Positions 44,953-58,046 of a DNA stretch of 64,000 nucleotides are shown piece after piece. The notes under the pieces were generated by a model. That model did not search any database. It had not been told where the DNA came from and saw nothing but the letters and a program-made list of their open reading frames with translations. Both the position numbers and the translations under genes were made by a program. Every line of letters starts with the position of its first letter. The first letter of the stretch is position 1. Source of the DNA: Flavimobilis marinus (GTDB lineage: Bacteria; Actinomycetota; Actinomycetes; Actinomycetales; Cellulomonadaceae); NCBI RefSeq assembly GCF_900113055.1, contig NZ_FONZ01000004.1, forward strand, positions 184,344 to 248,343, given 5' to 3'.

Positions 44953-46323
44953 CTACCCGTGAGCCTGGGTGAGGATGCGGTCGACGGCCTGCAGGGGGAT
45001 CCACAGCCAGTCGGGCCGGTTGTTGGCTTCGTAGACGACCTCGTAGAGGGCCTTGTCGAGCTCGAGGGCGAGCACGAGGTCCTGCTCGAGCGCTGCGAGC
45101 GCCTCCGCGTCGGGCTCGGGGAGGACGGCGCGATATCCGGCGAGGAAGGCCTCGCGGGCGTCGAGCGCCCACTGCGGGTCGTTCGCCTGGCCCACCGCTG
45201 CTGCGTAGTCGAACGAGCGCAGCATCCCGGCGACGTCGCGCACGGGGAGGTCCGGGCGGATGCGCTCGGCGACGGGACGCATCGGTTCGCCCTCGAAGTC
45301 GAGGATGCGCCACCCGGTGTCCTCGGCCCACAGCGCCTGCCCGAGGTGCAGGTCTCCGTGGACGTGCTGCAGCTCGAGCAGGTGGTCGGCGGCGTCCGGC
45401 AGCGCGGCGCCGAGCTGGGCGAGCAGCTGCTCGATCGCACGGGCGCGGGAGCCGAGCGCGTCGACGGCGTCGACCGCGCCGCGGGCGCGGCGGCGCAACT
45501 CGGTCCGCAGCCACTCGAGGCCCACGGTCTGACCGGCGCTCGGCATCGCGCGGGCGAGCGCGAGGTGCATCTCGGCGACGGTGCGGCCGAGGTCGCGCGC
45601 CTGGTCGGTGAAGCTGCGCTCGTCGGTCGCGAACGCGCAGGCGAGCTGGAACCCGTCGCTGGCCCCGTCGACGAACTCGCACAGCACGCCGAGGTCCATC
45701 AGGTCGATGCCGTGCTCGGACGACGCGAGCTCGAGCCACGCGTACGGCCGCGGCACCCCGGCCCAGCCCGCCTGCACGAGCGCGCGGGGGATGTCCACGT
45801 CCGGGTTGGCACCCACGGCGACCGTCCGGAACACCTTGCAGATCGCGCCGCCGGCGACCTTCGGGAACAGGATCGAGGTGTTGGACTGCTCGACCGCGAG
45901 CACGCGCGCGCCGGCGAGATCGGTGTCGACGCCGTCGCGGGAGTCGGCCTCGCCCCACTGCGCGAGGGCGAGCCACGACGCCCAGAACACGGGGTCGTAG
46001 CAGGCGTCGATCAGCACGGTGCCGTCGAGTTCAGCTATCCGCTCCGGCGCGTCGGTGGCCACGTCGGTCCGGCGGACGACGGGCACCTGCACGACCACGG
46101 GCTCGCCCTCGCCCTGCACGCGCAGGAGGTGGATCACCGGGTCGCTGCCGTCGCCGAACCGCACGCTCAGCCACGGCTCGATCCGGGCCGAGCCGTGCTT
46201 GACCGGGAACCAGCGCCGCCCGGGGAGCCAGGCCCGCAGGGCGTCGAGCTCTGTCTCGGTGGGGGTGTCAGCGAGGACGAACGGTCCGAGCTGCTCGGTG
46301 AGGTCGAGTCCGGTGCGGGTCAT
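44953..46323 (-). CDS. mak: Maltokinase
   Basis: Phosphorylates maltose with ATP to maltose 1-phosphate, the GlgE donor. 456 residues of eukaryotic-kinase-like fold. The N-terminal cap [17 protein letters not shown], the lobe [24 protein letters not shown], the catalytic loop [10 protein letters not shown] and the metal-binding DFEGEP are visible. GGGAGG precedes the ATG, which overlaps the treS stop by four bases. TreS and Mak are separate here and not fused as in some actinobacteria; in mycobacteria they form a complex. Confidence 0.95.
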   Translation of the reverse strand: MTRTGLDLTEQLGPFVLADTPTETELDALRAWLPGRRWFPVKHGSARIEPWLSVRFGDGSDPVIHLLRVQGEGEPVVVQVPVVRRTDVATDAPERIAELDGTVLIDACYDPVFWASWLALAQWGEADSRDGVDTDLAGARVLAVEQSNTSILFPKVAGGAICKVFRTVAVGANPDVDIPRALVQAGWAGVPRPYAWLELASSEHGIDLMDLGVLCEFVDGASDGFQLACAFATDERSFTDQARDLGRTVAEMHLALARAMPSAGQTVGLEWLRTELRRRARGAVDAVDALGSRARAIEQLLAQLGAALPDAADHLLELQHVHGDLHLGQALWAEDTGWRILDFEGEPMRPVAERIRPDLPVRDVAGMLRSFDYAAAVGQANDPQWALDAREAFLAGYRAVLPEPDAEALAALEQDLVLALELDKALYEVVYEANNRPDWLWIPLQAVDRILTQAHG

Positions 46324-48203
46324 CGGGCTGCCTCCCTGCCGCCGGACACGGTCTGCTCCGTCCGCGCGGGTGCGGTGACGCTCACCCAGTAGAAGTCGCG
46401 CGAGCCGAGCGTCCAGCTGATCGTGCCGTCGTCGCCGACGACACCGAGGCCGGAGCCGCCGAACACGTCGACCAGCTCGAAGCCGGCGTGGTCCGGCAGG
46501 TGCAGCCGCGTGGCGCGCGCCGTGGCGGACAGGTTCGCGACGCAGAGGATGGTCTCGTCGTCCGTCACGCGCAGGTAGGAGAGCACCGCGTCGTTCTCGC
46601 TGACCACGGGCACGAACGCCCCGGTCCCGAAGGCCCGGTGCTTGCGGCGCACGGACAGCATGCCGTGGACCCAGTGCAGGAGTGACGACGGCTGGGCGAG
46701 CTGCGACTCGACGTTGGTGCCCTCGTAGTTGTGCACGAGCGACTGGATCAGCGGCAGGTACAGCTTGCCGGGGTCGGCCGTCGAGAAGCCGGCGTTGCGG
46801 TCCGGGGTCCACTGCATGGGCGTGCGGACCGCGTCGCGGTCCGGCAGCCAGATGTTGTCGCCCATCCCGATCTCGTCGCCGTAGTACAGGCACGGGCTGC
46901 CCGGCAGGGAGAGCAGCAGCGCGTGGCTCAGCTCGATCTCCTTGCGGGAGTTCTCCAGCAGCGGGGCGAGGCGGCGGCGGATCCCGACGTTGGCGCGCAT
47001 GCGCGGGTCCGGGGCGTACCAGCCGTACATGCTGGCGCGCTCCTCGGTCGAGACCATCTCGAGCGTGAGCTCGTCGTGGTTGCGCAGGAACGTCGACCAC
47101 TGGCCGCCGGCGGGGATCTCGGGGGTGTCCGCGAGGATGTCGAGGATCGAGCTCGCCCGCTGGTCCCGGATGGCGTAGTAGATGCGCGGCATGACGGGGA
47201 AGTGGAAGCACATGTGGCACTCCGGCTTCTCCTCCGTGCCGAAGTACGCCACCACGTCGTTGGGCCACTGGTTGGCCTCCGCGAGCAGGATGCGTCCGGG
47301 GAACTCCGCGTCGATCATCGAGCGCACCGTGTTGAGGAACTCGTGCGTGCGCGGGAGGTTCTCGCAGTTGGTGCCCTCCTCCTCGAAGAGGTAGGGCACG
47401 GCATCCAGGCGGAAGCCGTCGACGCCGACGCGGCACCAGAACCGCGTGACGTCGAGCATGGCCTCGACGACGTGCGGGTTCTCGAAGTTGAGGTCGGGCT
47501 GGTGGGAGAAGAAGCGGTGCCAGTAGTACTGGCGCCGGACCGGGTCGAACGACCAGTTCGAGGTCTCGGTGTCGACGAAGATGATGCGGGCGTCGCCGTA
47601 CTTGGTGTTGTCGTCGCTCCACACGTAGAAGTCGCCGTACGGGCCCTCGGGGTCGGCGCGCGAGGCCTGGAACCACGGGTGCGCGTCGCTGGTGTGGTTC
47701 ATCACGAGGTCGATCACGACGCGGATGCCGCGGGCGTGCGCCTGCGAGATCAGCTCCTGGAAGTCCTCGATGCTGCCGTACTGGTCGGCGATCGACGTGT
47801 AGTCGGCGACGTCGTACCCGCCGTCCCGCAGGGGCGAGGGGTAGAACGGCGGGAGCCACAGGCAGTCGATGCCGAGCCACTGCAGGTAGTCGAGCCGGTC
47901 GATCAGGCCGCGCAGGTCTCCGGTGCCGGCGCCCGTGGAGTCGGAGAACGCGCGGACGATCACCTCGTAGAAGACCGCGGTGCGATACCACTCGGGGTCG
48001 TCGGACAGCTCGCGGGGCACCATGGGCGCCACGGGCTGCCGCTTCGCGGGCAGCGCCTGGACGGGCAGCGGCGCAGTCAGGGGCGGTGGCTCCCGGCGCA
48101 CGACGGGACCCTCGGCCGGGGCGGCAGGGGTCGTGGGCGGACCCGGCGCGACGGGCACGGGAACGGTGGGTGGGTTCTTCTGGTTCCACTCGGCGGGGCT
48201 CAT
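46320..48203 (-). CDS. treS: Trehalose synthase (maltose alpha-D-glucosyltransferase)
   Basis: Interconverts trehalose and maltose. 627 residues, GH13_16. About 60 Pro-rich residues precede the barrel. Motifs: [14 protein letters not shown], nucleophile in [13 protein letters not shown], acid in [10 protein letters not shown], and [12 protein letters not shown]. It makes the maltose used by Mak in the next gene. AGGTAGGA precedes the ATG, whose first bases overlap the glgE stop. Confidence 0.96.
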   Translation of the reverse strand: MSPAEWNQKNPPTVPVPVAPGPPTTPAAPAEGPVVRREPPPLTAPLPVQALPAKRQPVAPMVPRELSDDPEWYRTAVFYEVIVRAFSDSTGAGTGDLRGLIDRLDYLQWLGIDCLWLPPFYPSPLRDGGYDVADYTSIADQYGSIEDFQELISQAHARGIRVVIDLVMNHTSDAHPWFQASRADPEGPYGDFYVWSDDNTKYGDARIIFVDTETSNWSFDPVRRQYYWHRFFSHQPDLNFENPHVVEAMLDVTRFWCRVGVDGFRLDAVPYLFEEEGTNCENLPRTHEFLNTVRSMIDAEFPGRILLAEANQWPNDVVAYFGTEEKPECHMCFHFPVMPRIYYAIRDQRASSILDILADTPEIPAGGQWSTFLRNHDELTLEMVSTEERASMYGWYAPDPRMRANVGIRRRLAPLLENSRKEIELSHALLLSLPGSPCLYYGDEIGMGDNIWLPDRDAVRTPMQWTPDRNAGFSTADPGKLYLPLIQSLVHNYEGTNVESQLAQPSSLLHWVHGMLSVRRKHRAFGTGAFVPVVSENDAVLSYLRVTDDETILCVANLSATARATRLHLPDHAGFELVDVFGGSGLGVVGDDGTISWTLGSRDFYWVSVTAPARTEQTVSGGREAAR

Positions 48204-50227
48204 GGGTGTCCTACCTCGATGATGTGGGCGACGTGCCGGTTCGGCTCCAGGCGCACGAAGACGCGGGCACCCCAGGCGAAGGTCTCGTCGGTGAGCAGGT
48301 CGTGCGCGTTGAAGGCCGGCTCCGTGCCGGGGGTCTCGTCGATGCCGAGGGCCGCGAGGTCCAGGTCGACCATGGCCTCCTGGGGGCTCCACGGGTCGAG
48401 GTTGACCACGCTGATCACGGTGTCGGGCCGGCCGTCCGCGGTGAATGCCCCGTCCAGGTGGCTCGAGAACGCGAGCACCTGGTCGTTGGTCGTGGGGTGC
48501 ACCGTGAGGTTGCGCAGCTGGCGCAGGGCGGGGTGGTCCCGCCGGATCTCGTTGAGCCGGGTGAGGAACGTCGTCATCCCGGCGGCCTCGGGCGCGGCCC
48601 AGTCGCGGGGACGGAACTCGTACTTCTCGTTGTCGATCTGCTCCTCGACGCCCGGGCGCGGCACGCGCTCGGAGAACTCGTACCCGGAGTAGATGCCCCA
48701 CGTGGGCGACGCGGTCGCGGCGAGGGCCGCGCGGATCGCGAAGGCCGGCTCCCCGCCGTGCTGCAGGTACGGGGGGAGGATGTCGTGCGTCGTCGGCCAG
48801 AAGCTCGGGCGCATCCACGAGCCCAGCTCGCCGCTGACCTCCGTGAAGTACTCGGCGAGCTCCTCCTGGGTGTTGCGCCAGGTGAAGTACGTGTACGACT
48901 GGTGGAACCCGATGCGCGCGAGCGCCTCCATCATCGCGGGCTTCGTGAAGGCCTCCGCGAGGAAGATTACGTCGGGGTGGTCCTTCGCGACATCCTCGAT
49001 GAGCCACTGCCAGAACGGCAGGGGCTTGGTGTGCGGGTTGTCGACGCGGAACGCGGTGACGCCGTGGTCGATCCACACCTGGACGACGCGCCGCACCTCG
49101 GCATAGATCCCCGCGGGGTCGTTGTCGAAGTTCAGGGGGTAGATGTCCTGGTACTTCTTGGGCGGGTTCTCGGCGTAGGCGATCGAGCCGTCCACGCGCG
49201 TGGTGAACCACTCGGGGTGCTCGGTGACCCAGGGGTGGTCGGGGGAGCACTGCAGCGCGAGGTCGAGCGCGACCTCCATGCCGAGGTCCTGCGCCCGTGC
49301 CACGAAGTCGTCGAAGTCGTCGAACGTCCCTAGCTCGGGGTGGATGGCGTCGTGCCCGCCGTCGGGGGACCCGATCGCGTACGGCGAACCGGGGTCACCA
49401 GGCTCCGCGGTGAGGGAATTGTTGCGGCCCTTGCGGAAGGTCGTGCCGATGGGGTGCACCGGCGTCAGGTAGACGACGTCGAAGCCCATGGCGGCGATGC
49501 CGGGGAGCCGCTCGCTGGCCGTCGCGAAGGTGCCCGACGTCCACGACTGGGTCGCGGCGTCGTAGGTGGCGCCCTCGGACCGGGGGAAGAACTCGTACCA
49601 GGAGCCGGCCAGGGCGCGCTCGCGGTGGACCTGGAGCGGATAGGTGGCCGACGGCGAGACGAGGTCGCGCAGCGGGTGGTCCTCGACGAGGATCCGACGC
49701 ACGTCAGGGCCCAGCGCCGCAGCGAGCCGGGTGGGCGGGGGCATCGTGGTGTCCTGGAGCGCGAGCACGACGTTCGCGAGCGCAGCGCGCGCGCTGCTGG
49801 GCAGGTTCCGGCGCGACGCGGCGCGCTCGAGGACGCGGATGCCCTCCGCGAGCATGAGCTCGACGTCGATGCCGGCCTCGATCTTGATGGCGGCGTCGTG
49901 GGCCCACGTCCCGTACGGGTCGGACCAGCCCTCGACGCGGAACGACCAGGCGCCCTCGGCGTCGGGCGCCACGCGCGCCTCGAACCAGTCGAGGCCGGGC
50001 GCCACGTCCACCATGCGGGCGGTCGAGTGCACGGTGCCGTCGGGGCGCAGCAGCACGGCGGTCGCGGCGACGGCGTCGTGGCCCTCGCGGAACACCCGTG
50101 CGCGGACGGGCACCGCTTCGCCGACGACGGCCTTGGCGGGCCACCGGCCTTGCTCGATCGTGGGGCTGACGTCCATCACGGGGATGCGTCCGATGAGGCC
50201 TGGGGGGGCGGGTTCGAGTGTCGTCAC
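48200..50227 (-). CDS. glgE: Alpha-1,4-glucan:maltose-1-phosphate maltosyltransferase
   Basis: Extends alpha-1,4-glucans by maltosyl units from maltose 1-phosphate. 675 residues, GH13_3: the N-terminal domain begins near [25 protein letters not shown], the phosphate-binding region has [12 protein letters not shown] and [10 protein letters not shown], the nucleophile is in [15 protein letters not shown], the acid in [11 protein letters not shown], and the third aspartate in [12 protein letters not shown] 50227 is chosen by comparison with the family N-terminus; ATG 50263 would add 12 residues. First gene of the overlapping four-gene set. Confidence 0.95.
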   Translation of the reverse strand: MTTLEPAPPGLIGRIPVMDVSPTIEQGRWPAKAVVGEAVPVRARVFREGHDAVAATAVLLRPDGTVHSTARMVDVAPGLDWFEARVAPDAEGAWSFRVEGWSDPYGTWAHDAAIKIEAGIDVELMLAEGIRVLERAASRRNLPSSARAALANVVLALQDTTMPPPTRLAAALGPDVRRILVEDHPLRDLVSPSATYPLQVHRERALAGSWYEFFPRSEGATYDAATQSWTSGTFATASERLPGIAAMGFDVVYLTPVHPIGTTFRKGRNNSLTAEPGDPGSPYAIGSPDGGHDAIHPELGTFDDFDDFVARAQDLGMEVALDLALQCSPDHPWVTEHPEWFTTRVDGSIAYAENPPKKYQDIYPLNFDNDPAGIYAEVRRVVQVWIDHGVTAFRVDNPHTKPLPFWQWLIEDVAKDHPDVIFLAEAFTKPAMMEALARIGFHQSYTYFTWRNTQEELAEYFTEVSGELGSWMRPSFWPTTHDILPPYLQHGGEPAFAIRAALAATASPTWGIYSGYEFSERVPRPGVEEQIDNEKYEFRPRDWAAPEAAGMTTFLTRLNEIRRDHPALRQLRNLTVHPTTNDQVLAFSSHLDGAFTADGRPDTVISVVNLDPWSPQEAMVDLDLAALGIDETPGTEPAFNAHDLLTDETFAWGARVFVRLEPNRHVAHIIEVGHP

Positions 50228-50294
50228 AAGTACGAACCTAGCGGCGGACCGGCCCACCGGCATGTAGTACGCGCGATCGGACCGCGCGCCGGGC

Positions 50295-51458
50295 TCAGCC
50301 CGCGGGCACCTCGACGGTGCCCAGGGCACGCAGATACGCCACCCGGGTGCGGGTGACGGTGGTGAGCTGGTCCTCGATCGCGGACATGAACGCCGCGCGG
50401 TAGACCGCGTCCGTGAGCATCGAGATCGCAAAGTAGAGGCCCGTGAAGGTCGCGATCGCGACCGCGACGCGCAGGGAGGTCTGGTTGACGACGAGGGCCG
50501 TGCCGTCGAGCTCGGCGGTCCACAGGACCTGGCCGCCGACGACACCCCAGGCCTCCTGGACGTCCGCCGTGACCGTGACGGTGCCGACGACGACGAAGAA
50601 CACCCCGACCCCGATGCTGACCACGAGGACCTGCAGGAGCTGGCTGGTGAGCACCATGGCGGAGACGTTGGCGCGCTGGGCGCGGGTGAGGGGAGGCAGG
50701 TCGGCCGCCTCGGGCACGCGGTCCACCGCCTGGCGCAGGACGGCGGCGACCTCCTCGGGCAGGTGCAGGCCGAGCGCGAGCGCGATCAGCGCCGCGAACA
50801 CGACGCCGAGCACGAGGGTCCCCGTGGGGGGCACGGCGTCGAACACCTGCCAGATCTCGGCGTTGAAGAACAGCACGAGCGAGAAGACGAGCAGGAGCGG
50901 CAGCAGGCGGACCAGCCGGCCGAGGCTCGCGGCGAGCTCGTCGACGACGCGCGCGGTGCCCCACCAGAGCGTCGAGACGAATCCGTAGCGGACGGTGAAC
51001 CACACGAGCGCCAGCAGGGCCGTGTTCGCGGCCGCCGTCACCACGGCGGCCGTGAGCTGCCCGCCGAAGACCAGCGGCAGCAGCGCGGGGGCGAGCACGA
51101 AGAAGGCCAGCTCCGGGGTGTCCACGCTCTGCGGCAGCGTGTTCCACGCGCGGCCGCGGACGCGGTTGAGGACCGCGTACACGGTCCCGACGAGCAGGAG
51201 CCCGCCGAGGACGGCGAGAGTGTTGGCCGCCGCGCTCCAGGAGAGGTTCGCGGCCCCCGCGAGCTGGGTGAGCAGGACCAGGAGCAGGAAGGGTGCCGCG
51301 CGGCCGAACACGTCGCGCTCGGCCGAGTATCCCTCGATCAGGAGGGCCAGCCCGTTGCGGCGCAGCAGCCGCTCAGCGTCCGACACGACGGCGGTGGCCG
51401 CGGCGGCGGCGGGTCTCGGGCGTTCGCGTGCGCGCTCGGTCGTCTGCCCCCTGGTCAT
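50295..51458 (-). CDS. Polytopic membrane protein of unknown function
   Basis: 387 residues. The cytoplasmic N-terminus (about 45 residues) is Arg/Ala-rich. About seven hydrophobic segments follow, for example APFLLLVLLTQLAGAANL, LPLLLVFSLVLFF and LLQVLVVSIGVGVFFVVVGT. No transporter or enzyme motif was recognised. It lies between glgX and glgE on the same strand, with 67 bases to glgE, so it may be expressed with alpha-glucan genes. Confidence 0.78.
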   Translation of the reverse strand: MTRGQTTERARERPRPAAAAATAVVSDAERLLRRNGLALLIEGYSAERDVFGRAAPFLLLVLLTQLAGAANLSWSAAANTLAVLGGLLLVGTVYAVLNRVRGRAWNTLPQSVDTPELAFFVLAPALLPLVFGGQLTAAVVTAAANTALLALVWFTVRYGFVSTLWWGTARVVDELAASLGRLVRLLPLLLVFSLVLFFNAEIWQVFDAVPPTGTLVLGVVFAALIALALGLHLPEEVAAVLRQAVDRVPEAADLPPLTRAQRANVSAMVLTSQLLQVLVVSIGVGVFFVVVGTVTVTADVQEAWGVVGGQVLWTAELDGTALVVNQTSLRVAVAIATFTGLYFAISMLTDAVYRAAFMSAIEDQLTTVTRTRVAYLRALGTVEVPAG

Positions 51459-51485
51459 GGTGCGCCGAGCATAGCGGTGCTGGCG

Positions 51486-53669
<2,184 letters not shown>

Positions 53670-53838
53670 AGTTCCTCTCTCATCGGTGCGTCAGCGCCGT
53701 TCTTGAGCCCCCAGGCGTGTGTCGCCAGTATGGCGCGCGCCCACCAGCCGGACGGGTCGCCTCGCGGGACAGGGCGCGTGCGGCGCATCACGGTAGCCTG
53801 CGAGCAGGAGATTCCCGCCGACGAAGGAGCCTGCACCG

Positions 53839-54651
53839 ATGAGGATCGTGGTGTGCGTCAAGCACGTCCCGAACATCCATTCCGACCGTGCGTTCGCGGA
53901 CGGTCGGGTGGTCCGCGGCTCGGCCGACGGGTCGCTCAACGAGCTCGACGAGCACCCGCTCGAGGAGGCCCTGCGCATCCTCGAGGCGCTCGACGACGAC
54001 GCGCGCGCCGCGTCGGAGATCGTCGCGGTGACGATGGGACCGGCCGAGGCGGTCGACGCCCTGCGCCGCGCCTTCCAGCTCGGGGCGCACACGGGCGTGC
54101 ACGTGAGCGACGACGCGCTCGCGGGCTCCGACTACTTCGCGACCGCCCGCACGCTGGCCGCCGCGGTGCGCCGGCTCGAGCAGGACGGACCGGTGGACCT
54201 CGTGCTCGCCGGGATGGCCGCGCTCGACGGCCTGGGCTCGGTCGTGCCGGCCCTGCTGGCGGCGGAGCTCGGGCTGCCGCAGCTCACGAACGCCACGTCG
54301 CTCACGCTGGCCGACGGCGCGGCGACCGTGCAGCGCGAGGTCGACGGCGTTACGGAGGAGCTGCGCGCGCCGCTGCCCGCCGTGGTGAGCGTCACCGACC
54401 ACATCAACCGGCCCCGCTTCCCCAACATCAAGCTCATCATGGCGGCGCGCACGAAGCCCGTGACCACGTGGACCCTGGCGGACCTGGGGCTCGAGCCGGA
54501 CCGCGTCGGCGTGGCGGCCGCGCGGGCGGTCGTGCGCTCGGCCGAGCCACGGCCCGAGCGGGAGCCCGCGACCGTCGTCACGGACGACGGCACGGGCGAC
54601 ACGGGCGGGCGCGCGCTCGCGGACTTCATCATCGACCGGGGGCTGATCTGA
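53839..54651 (+). CDS. etfB: Electron transfer flavoprotein beta subunit
   Basis: With EtfA carries electrons from acyl-CoA dehydrogenases to a quinone oxidoreductase. 270 residues: MRIVVCVKHVPN at the N-terminus, GPAEAVDALRRAFQLGA, and the signature VTDHINRPRFPNIKLIMAARTKP near residue 196. AAGGAG precedes the ATG. It matches fixA (Rv3029c) by position. Confidence 0.95.
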   Translation: MRIVVCVKHVPNIHSDRAFADGRVVRGSADGSLNELDEHPLEEALRILEALDDDARAASEIVAVTMGPAEAVDALRRAFQLGAHTGVHVSDDALAGSDYFATARTLAAAVRRLEQDGPVDLVLAGMAALDGLGSVVPALLAAELGLPQLTNATSLTLADGAATVQREVDGVTEELRAPLPAVVSVTDHINRPRFPNIKLIMAARTKPVTTWTLADLGLEPDRVGVAAARAVVRSAEPRPEREPATVVTDDGTGDTGGRALADFIIDRGLI

Positions 54652-54652
54652 C

Positions 54653-55660
54653 ATGACCACCACTGCCGCCGTGCTCCTCGAGCACACCGACGCGCCGCTC
54701 ACCGCGGCCGACCTCGAGCTCGTCACGATCGCTCGCGACGTCGGCGACGCCGTCGTCGTGACGTTCACCCCGCCCGTCGCCGCCGCGCTGGAGCAGCTCG
54801 CCGCGCACGGCGCCGCCCGCGTCGTGCACGTGAGCGGCACCTCGACACTCACGGCCGTGGCCGCCGCCGCGGTGCAGCAGGCCGTCGAGCAGGCGTTCGA
54901 CGCCGCCCCGCGGCTCCTGCTCGCCAAGGCGACGTTCGCCAACAAGGAAATCCTGGCGCGCGCCGCGCACCTGCTCGGTGCTGGCCTCGTGATCGACGCC
55001 GCGCGCGTCGCCGTCGAGGACGCCGGGGTCGTGGGCGCCAAGCGCGTGTTCGCCGGGACGTGGGACGTCGAGTGCGTGGTGCCCGAGGGCACCGCTCTGC
55101 TCACGGTCCGGCCGAACGCGGTGCGGGCGACCCCGGTCGCCGTGCCCACCGAGGTCGAAGTGACGAGCCTGACGCTCGATGCGGCGCGCGCCGACGCTCG
55201 CGGGGTCGAGCTCGTGTCGCGCACCGTCCACCCGACCGAGGGGACGGGACCCGCGCTGGGCGAGGCCGCCGTCGTCGTCGCGGGGGGCCGCGGGACGGGC
55301 GGAGACTTCGCGCCGGTGCACGAGCTCGCCGAGGTCCTGGGCGGAGCGGTCGGCTCGACGCGCGACTGCGTCGACGAGGGCTGGATCGAGCACGACACCC
55401 AGGTGGGCCAGACGGGAGTGACCGTGACCCCTCGCCTGTACGTGGGCGCCGGGATCAGCGGTGCGCCGCACCACCGCGGGGGCATGCAGGCCTCCGAGGT
55501 GATTGTGGCCGTCAACGCCGACCCGGAGTGCCCGCTGTTCGAGATCAGCGACCTGGCGGTCGTCGGCGACCTCGCCCTCGTCCTGCCCCGGGCAGCCGCG
55601 CTGCTGCGCGAGCGGGCCGGCGACCCGTCCGTGGCAGGGACGGCCCCGGACGCTTCGTAG
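54653..55660 (+). CDS. etfA: Electron transfer flavoprotein alpha subunit
   Basis: FAD-binding partner of EtfB. 335 residues. The C-terminal FAD domain has VVAGGRGTGGDF, GSTRDCVDEGWI, QVGQTGVTVTPRLYVGAGISGAPHH and the end FEISDLAVVGDLALVLP, in the canonical order. The ATG is one base after the etfB stop, so the pair is coupled. Confidence 0.95.
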   Translation: MTTTAAVLLEHTDAPLTAADLELVTIARDVGDAVVVTFTPPVAAALEQLAAHGAARVVHVSGTSTLTAVAAAAVQQAVEQAFDAAPRLLLAKATFANKEILARAAHLLGAGLVIDAARVAVEDAGVVGAKRVFAGTWDVECVVPEGTALLTVRPNAVRATPVAVPTEVEVTSLTLDAARADARGVELVSRTVHPTEGTGPALGEAAVVVAGGRGTGGDFAPVHELAEVLGGAVGSTRDCVDEGWIEHDTQVGQTGVTVTPRLYVGAGISGAPHHRGGMQASEVIVAVNADPECPLFEISDLAVVGDLALVLPRAAALLRERAGDPSVAGTAPDAS

Positions 55661-55672
55661 ACTGGGACGATC

Positions 55673-56908
55673 ATGACGTCCCTCGCGCCCGAGTCTGCGC
55701 ACGTGTACCTCGACCATGCCGCGACGACCCCCCTGTCGCCCGCGGCCGCTGCCGCCTACGCCGAGCAGATGATGTGCGTGGGCAACGCGTCCTCGCTGCA
55801 CGGCCCCGGCCGGGCCGCGCGCCGCGTCGTCGAGGAGTCTCGCGAGCAGGTGGCCGAGGCTCTGGGCGCGCGCCCGAGCGAGGTGATCTTCACCGCCGGC
55901 GGCACCGAGTCCGACAACCTGGCGATCAAGGGCCTGTTCTGGGCCCGCCGGACGGGCCACGCCGAGCGGATGCGCGTGCTGGTGTCCGCGATCGAGCACC
56001 ACGCCGTGCTGGACCCCGCCTTCTGGCTCGCCGAGCACGCGGGAGCGGAGGTCGTCCAGCTTCCCGTCGACGCGTCCGGCGTGCTGGACCTCGAGGCGCT
56101 GCGGGCCGAGCTCGACCACGACGGCGAGCACACCTCCTTGCTGTCGCTGATGTGGGCCAACAACGAGATCGGATCGGTGCAGCCCGTCCGCGAGGCGGCG
56201 CAGCTGGCCCGCTCCCGTGGGGTGCCCGTCCACACGGACGCCGTGCAGGCGATTGGGCAGGTCCCCGTCGACTTCGCCGCGAGCGGCGTCGACGCCCTGA
56301 CCGTGTCCGGCCACAAGATCGGGGGACCGCTCGGCGTGGGTGCCCTGCTCGCCGGGCGCGGGCTCGAACTCATGCCGGTCCTGCACGGGGGCGGCCAGGA
56401 GCGCGCCGTGCGCTCGGGCACGCTCGACGTGCCCGCCGTGCGTGCGTTCGCCGTGGCCCTCGCCGAGAGCGTCGCCGGCCGGGAGCGGGAGGCGGTGCGC
56501 CTGGCTGCGCTCCGCGACGAGCTCGTCCACGGCATCCTCGCGGCGGTGCCGGGCGCGAGCCTGCGCGGTGCGGGCCTGACGTCCGAGGCCGCCGGGGGCG
56601 GCCCCGGGCGGCTCCCGGGCAACGCCCACCTGACCTTCGCCGGCTGCGAGGGCGACTCCCTGCTCTACCTGCTGGACTCCGCCGGCGTGGCCGTCTCGAC
56701 CGGGTCCGCGTGCCAGGCGGGCGTCCCGCAGCCGTCGCACGTGCTCCTGGCGCTCGGGCTCGACGAGGCCGACGCCCGCGGCGCGCTGCGCTTCTCGCTC
56801 GGGGCATCGACCACCGCGGCCGACGTCGCGCGGGTGCTCGAGGTGCTGCCCGGCGTCGTCGACCGGGCCCGCGCGGCGGGCCTCGCATCGAGCATGGGCG
56901 GGCGCTGA
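55673..56908 (+). CDS. Cysteine desulfurase (IscS/NifS class)
   Basis: Takes sulfur from cysteine as a persulfide with PLP. 411 residues: [14 protein letters not shown] at the N-terminus, PLP lysine K215 in [10 protein letters not shown], and persulfide cysteine C347 in STGSACQAG. It is 12 bases after etfA and directly before mnmA, so its likely sulfur acceptor is MnmA for tRNA 2-thiouridine. A role in Fe-S assembly cannot be excluded. Confidence 0.94.
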   Translation: MTSLAPESAHVYLDHAATTPLSPAAAAAYAEQMMCVGNASSLHGPGRAARRVVEESREQVAEALGARPSEVIFTAGGTESDNLAIKGLFWARRTGHAERMRVLVSAIEHHAVLDPAFWLAEHAGAEVVQLPVDASGVLDLEALRAELDHDGEHTSLLSLMWANNEIGSVQPVREAAQLARSRGVPVHTDAVQAIGQVPVDFAASGVDALTVSGHKIGGPLGVGALLAGRGLELMPVLHGGGQERAVRSGTLDVPAVRAFAVALAESVAGREREAVRLAALRDELVHGILAAVPGASLRGAGLTSEAAGGGPGRLPGNAHLTFAGCEGDSLLYLLDSAGVAVSTGSACQAGVPQPSHVLLALGLDEADARGALRFSLGASTTAADVARVLEVLPGVVDRARAAGLASSMGGR

Positions 56909-56909
56909 C

Positions 56910-58046
56910 GTGCGGGTCCTGGCCGCGATGTCCGGCGGTGTCGACTCGGCGGTGGCCGCGGCGCTCGCGGTCGAGGCCGGGCACGACGTCGTCGGCGTAC
57001 ACATGGCCCTCTCCCGCAACCGGCAGCAGTTCCGCACGGGGTCGCGCGGCTGCTGCTCGATCGAGGACGCGGGCGACGCCCGCCGCGCCGCGGACGTCCT
57101 GGGCATCCCGTACTACGTCTGGGACCTGTCCGAGCGGTTCGAGGACACCGTGGTCGCGGACTTCCTGAGCGAGTACGAGGCTGGTCGTACGCCCAACCCC
57201 TGCGTGCGCTGCAACGAGCACATCAAGTTCGAGGCGCTCCTCGACAAGGCCACCGCACTCGGCTTTGACGCCGTCGCGACCGGGCACTACGCGCGGGTGG
57301 TCGAGACGCCCGGGGCGGACGGCGCCGTGCGCCGCGAGCTGCACCGGTCGCCGAACGACGCGAAGGACCAGTCCTACGTGCTGGCGGTGATGGGCCCCGA
57401 GCGCCTGGCGCGCTCGATCTTCCCCCTCGGCGACTTCGCCTCCAAGGACGAGGTGCGCGCCGAGGCCGAGCGGCGCGGGCTGAGCGTGTCGGCGAAGCCG
57501 GACTCGTACGACATCTGCTTCGTCGCCGACGGTGACACGCAGGGCTTCCTGCGGGAGCGGCTCGGTTCACGGCCCGGTGCCGTCGTGGACACCGACGGCA
57601 CGGTCCTCGGCGAGCACGACGGCTCGTACGGCTACACGGTCGGTCAGCGCAAGGGTCTCGGTCTCGGGCGCCCGGCCGCCGACGGCCAGCCCCGCTACGT
57701 GCTCGAGGTGCAGCCGACGACGAACACCGTCGTCGTCGGCCCCGCCGAGCTGCTGTCGATCGACGAGATCCTCGGCCACAACGCGGTCTGGCTCGCCGAC
57801 GACGTCGTGCGAGCCGGGGAGTGGGTCGAGGCCGAGGTGCAGGTGCGGGCGCACGGCGCACCGGTGCCCGCCCGGGTGCGCGCGGTCCCCGGCGCCGGGG
57901 GTCCCCGCGACGCGATGGAGGTCGAGCTCACCGGACGGCCGCTGCGCGGGGTCGCGGCGGGGCAGTCGGTCGTCGCGTACCGGGGCACGCGCGTCCTGGG
58001 CCAGGCCACGGTCGAGCGCGCCCGCCGCCGGGAGCGCTCGGCGTGA
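56910..58046 (+). CDS. mnmA: tRNA-specific 2-thiouridylase
   Basis: Thiolates U34 of Lys, Glu and Gln tRNAs. 378 residues: ATP pyrophosphatase loop [12 protein letters not shown] (about residues 5-16), catalytic C98 and C101 in [12 protein letters not shown], second catalytic C203 in [10 protein letters not shown], and the C-terminal barrel ([15 protein letters not shown] onward). GTG start one base after the desulfurase stop. Sulfur donor and acceptor are thus in one operon. Confidence 0.96.
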   Translation: MRVLAAMSGGVDSAVAAALAVEAGHDVVGVHMALSRNRQQFRTGSRGCCSIEDAGDARRAADVLGIPYYVWDLSERFEDTVVADFLSEYEAGRTPNPCVRCNEHIKFEALLDKATALGFDAVATGHYARVVETPGADGAVRRELHRSPNDAKDQSYVLAVMGPERLARSIFPLGDFASKDEVRAEAERRGLSVSAKPDSYDICFVADGDTQGFLRERLGSRPGAVVDTDGTVLGEHDGSYGYTVGQRKGLGLGRPAADGQPRYVLEVQPTTNTVVVGPAELLSIDEILGHNAVWLADDVVRAGEWVEAEVQVRAHGAPVPARVRAVPGAGGPRDAMEVELTGRPLRGVAAGQSVVAYRGTRVLGQATVERARRRERSA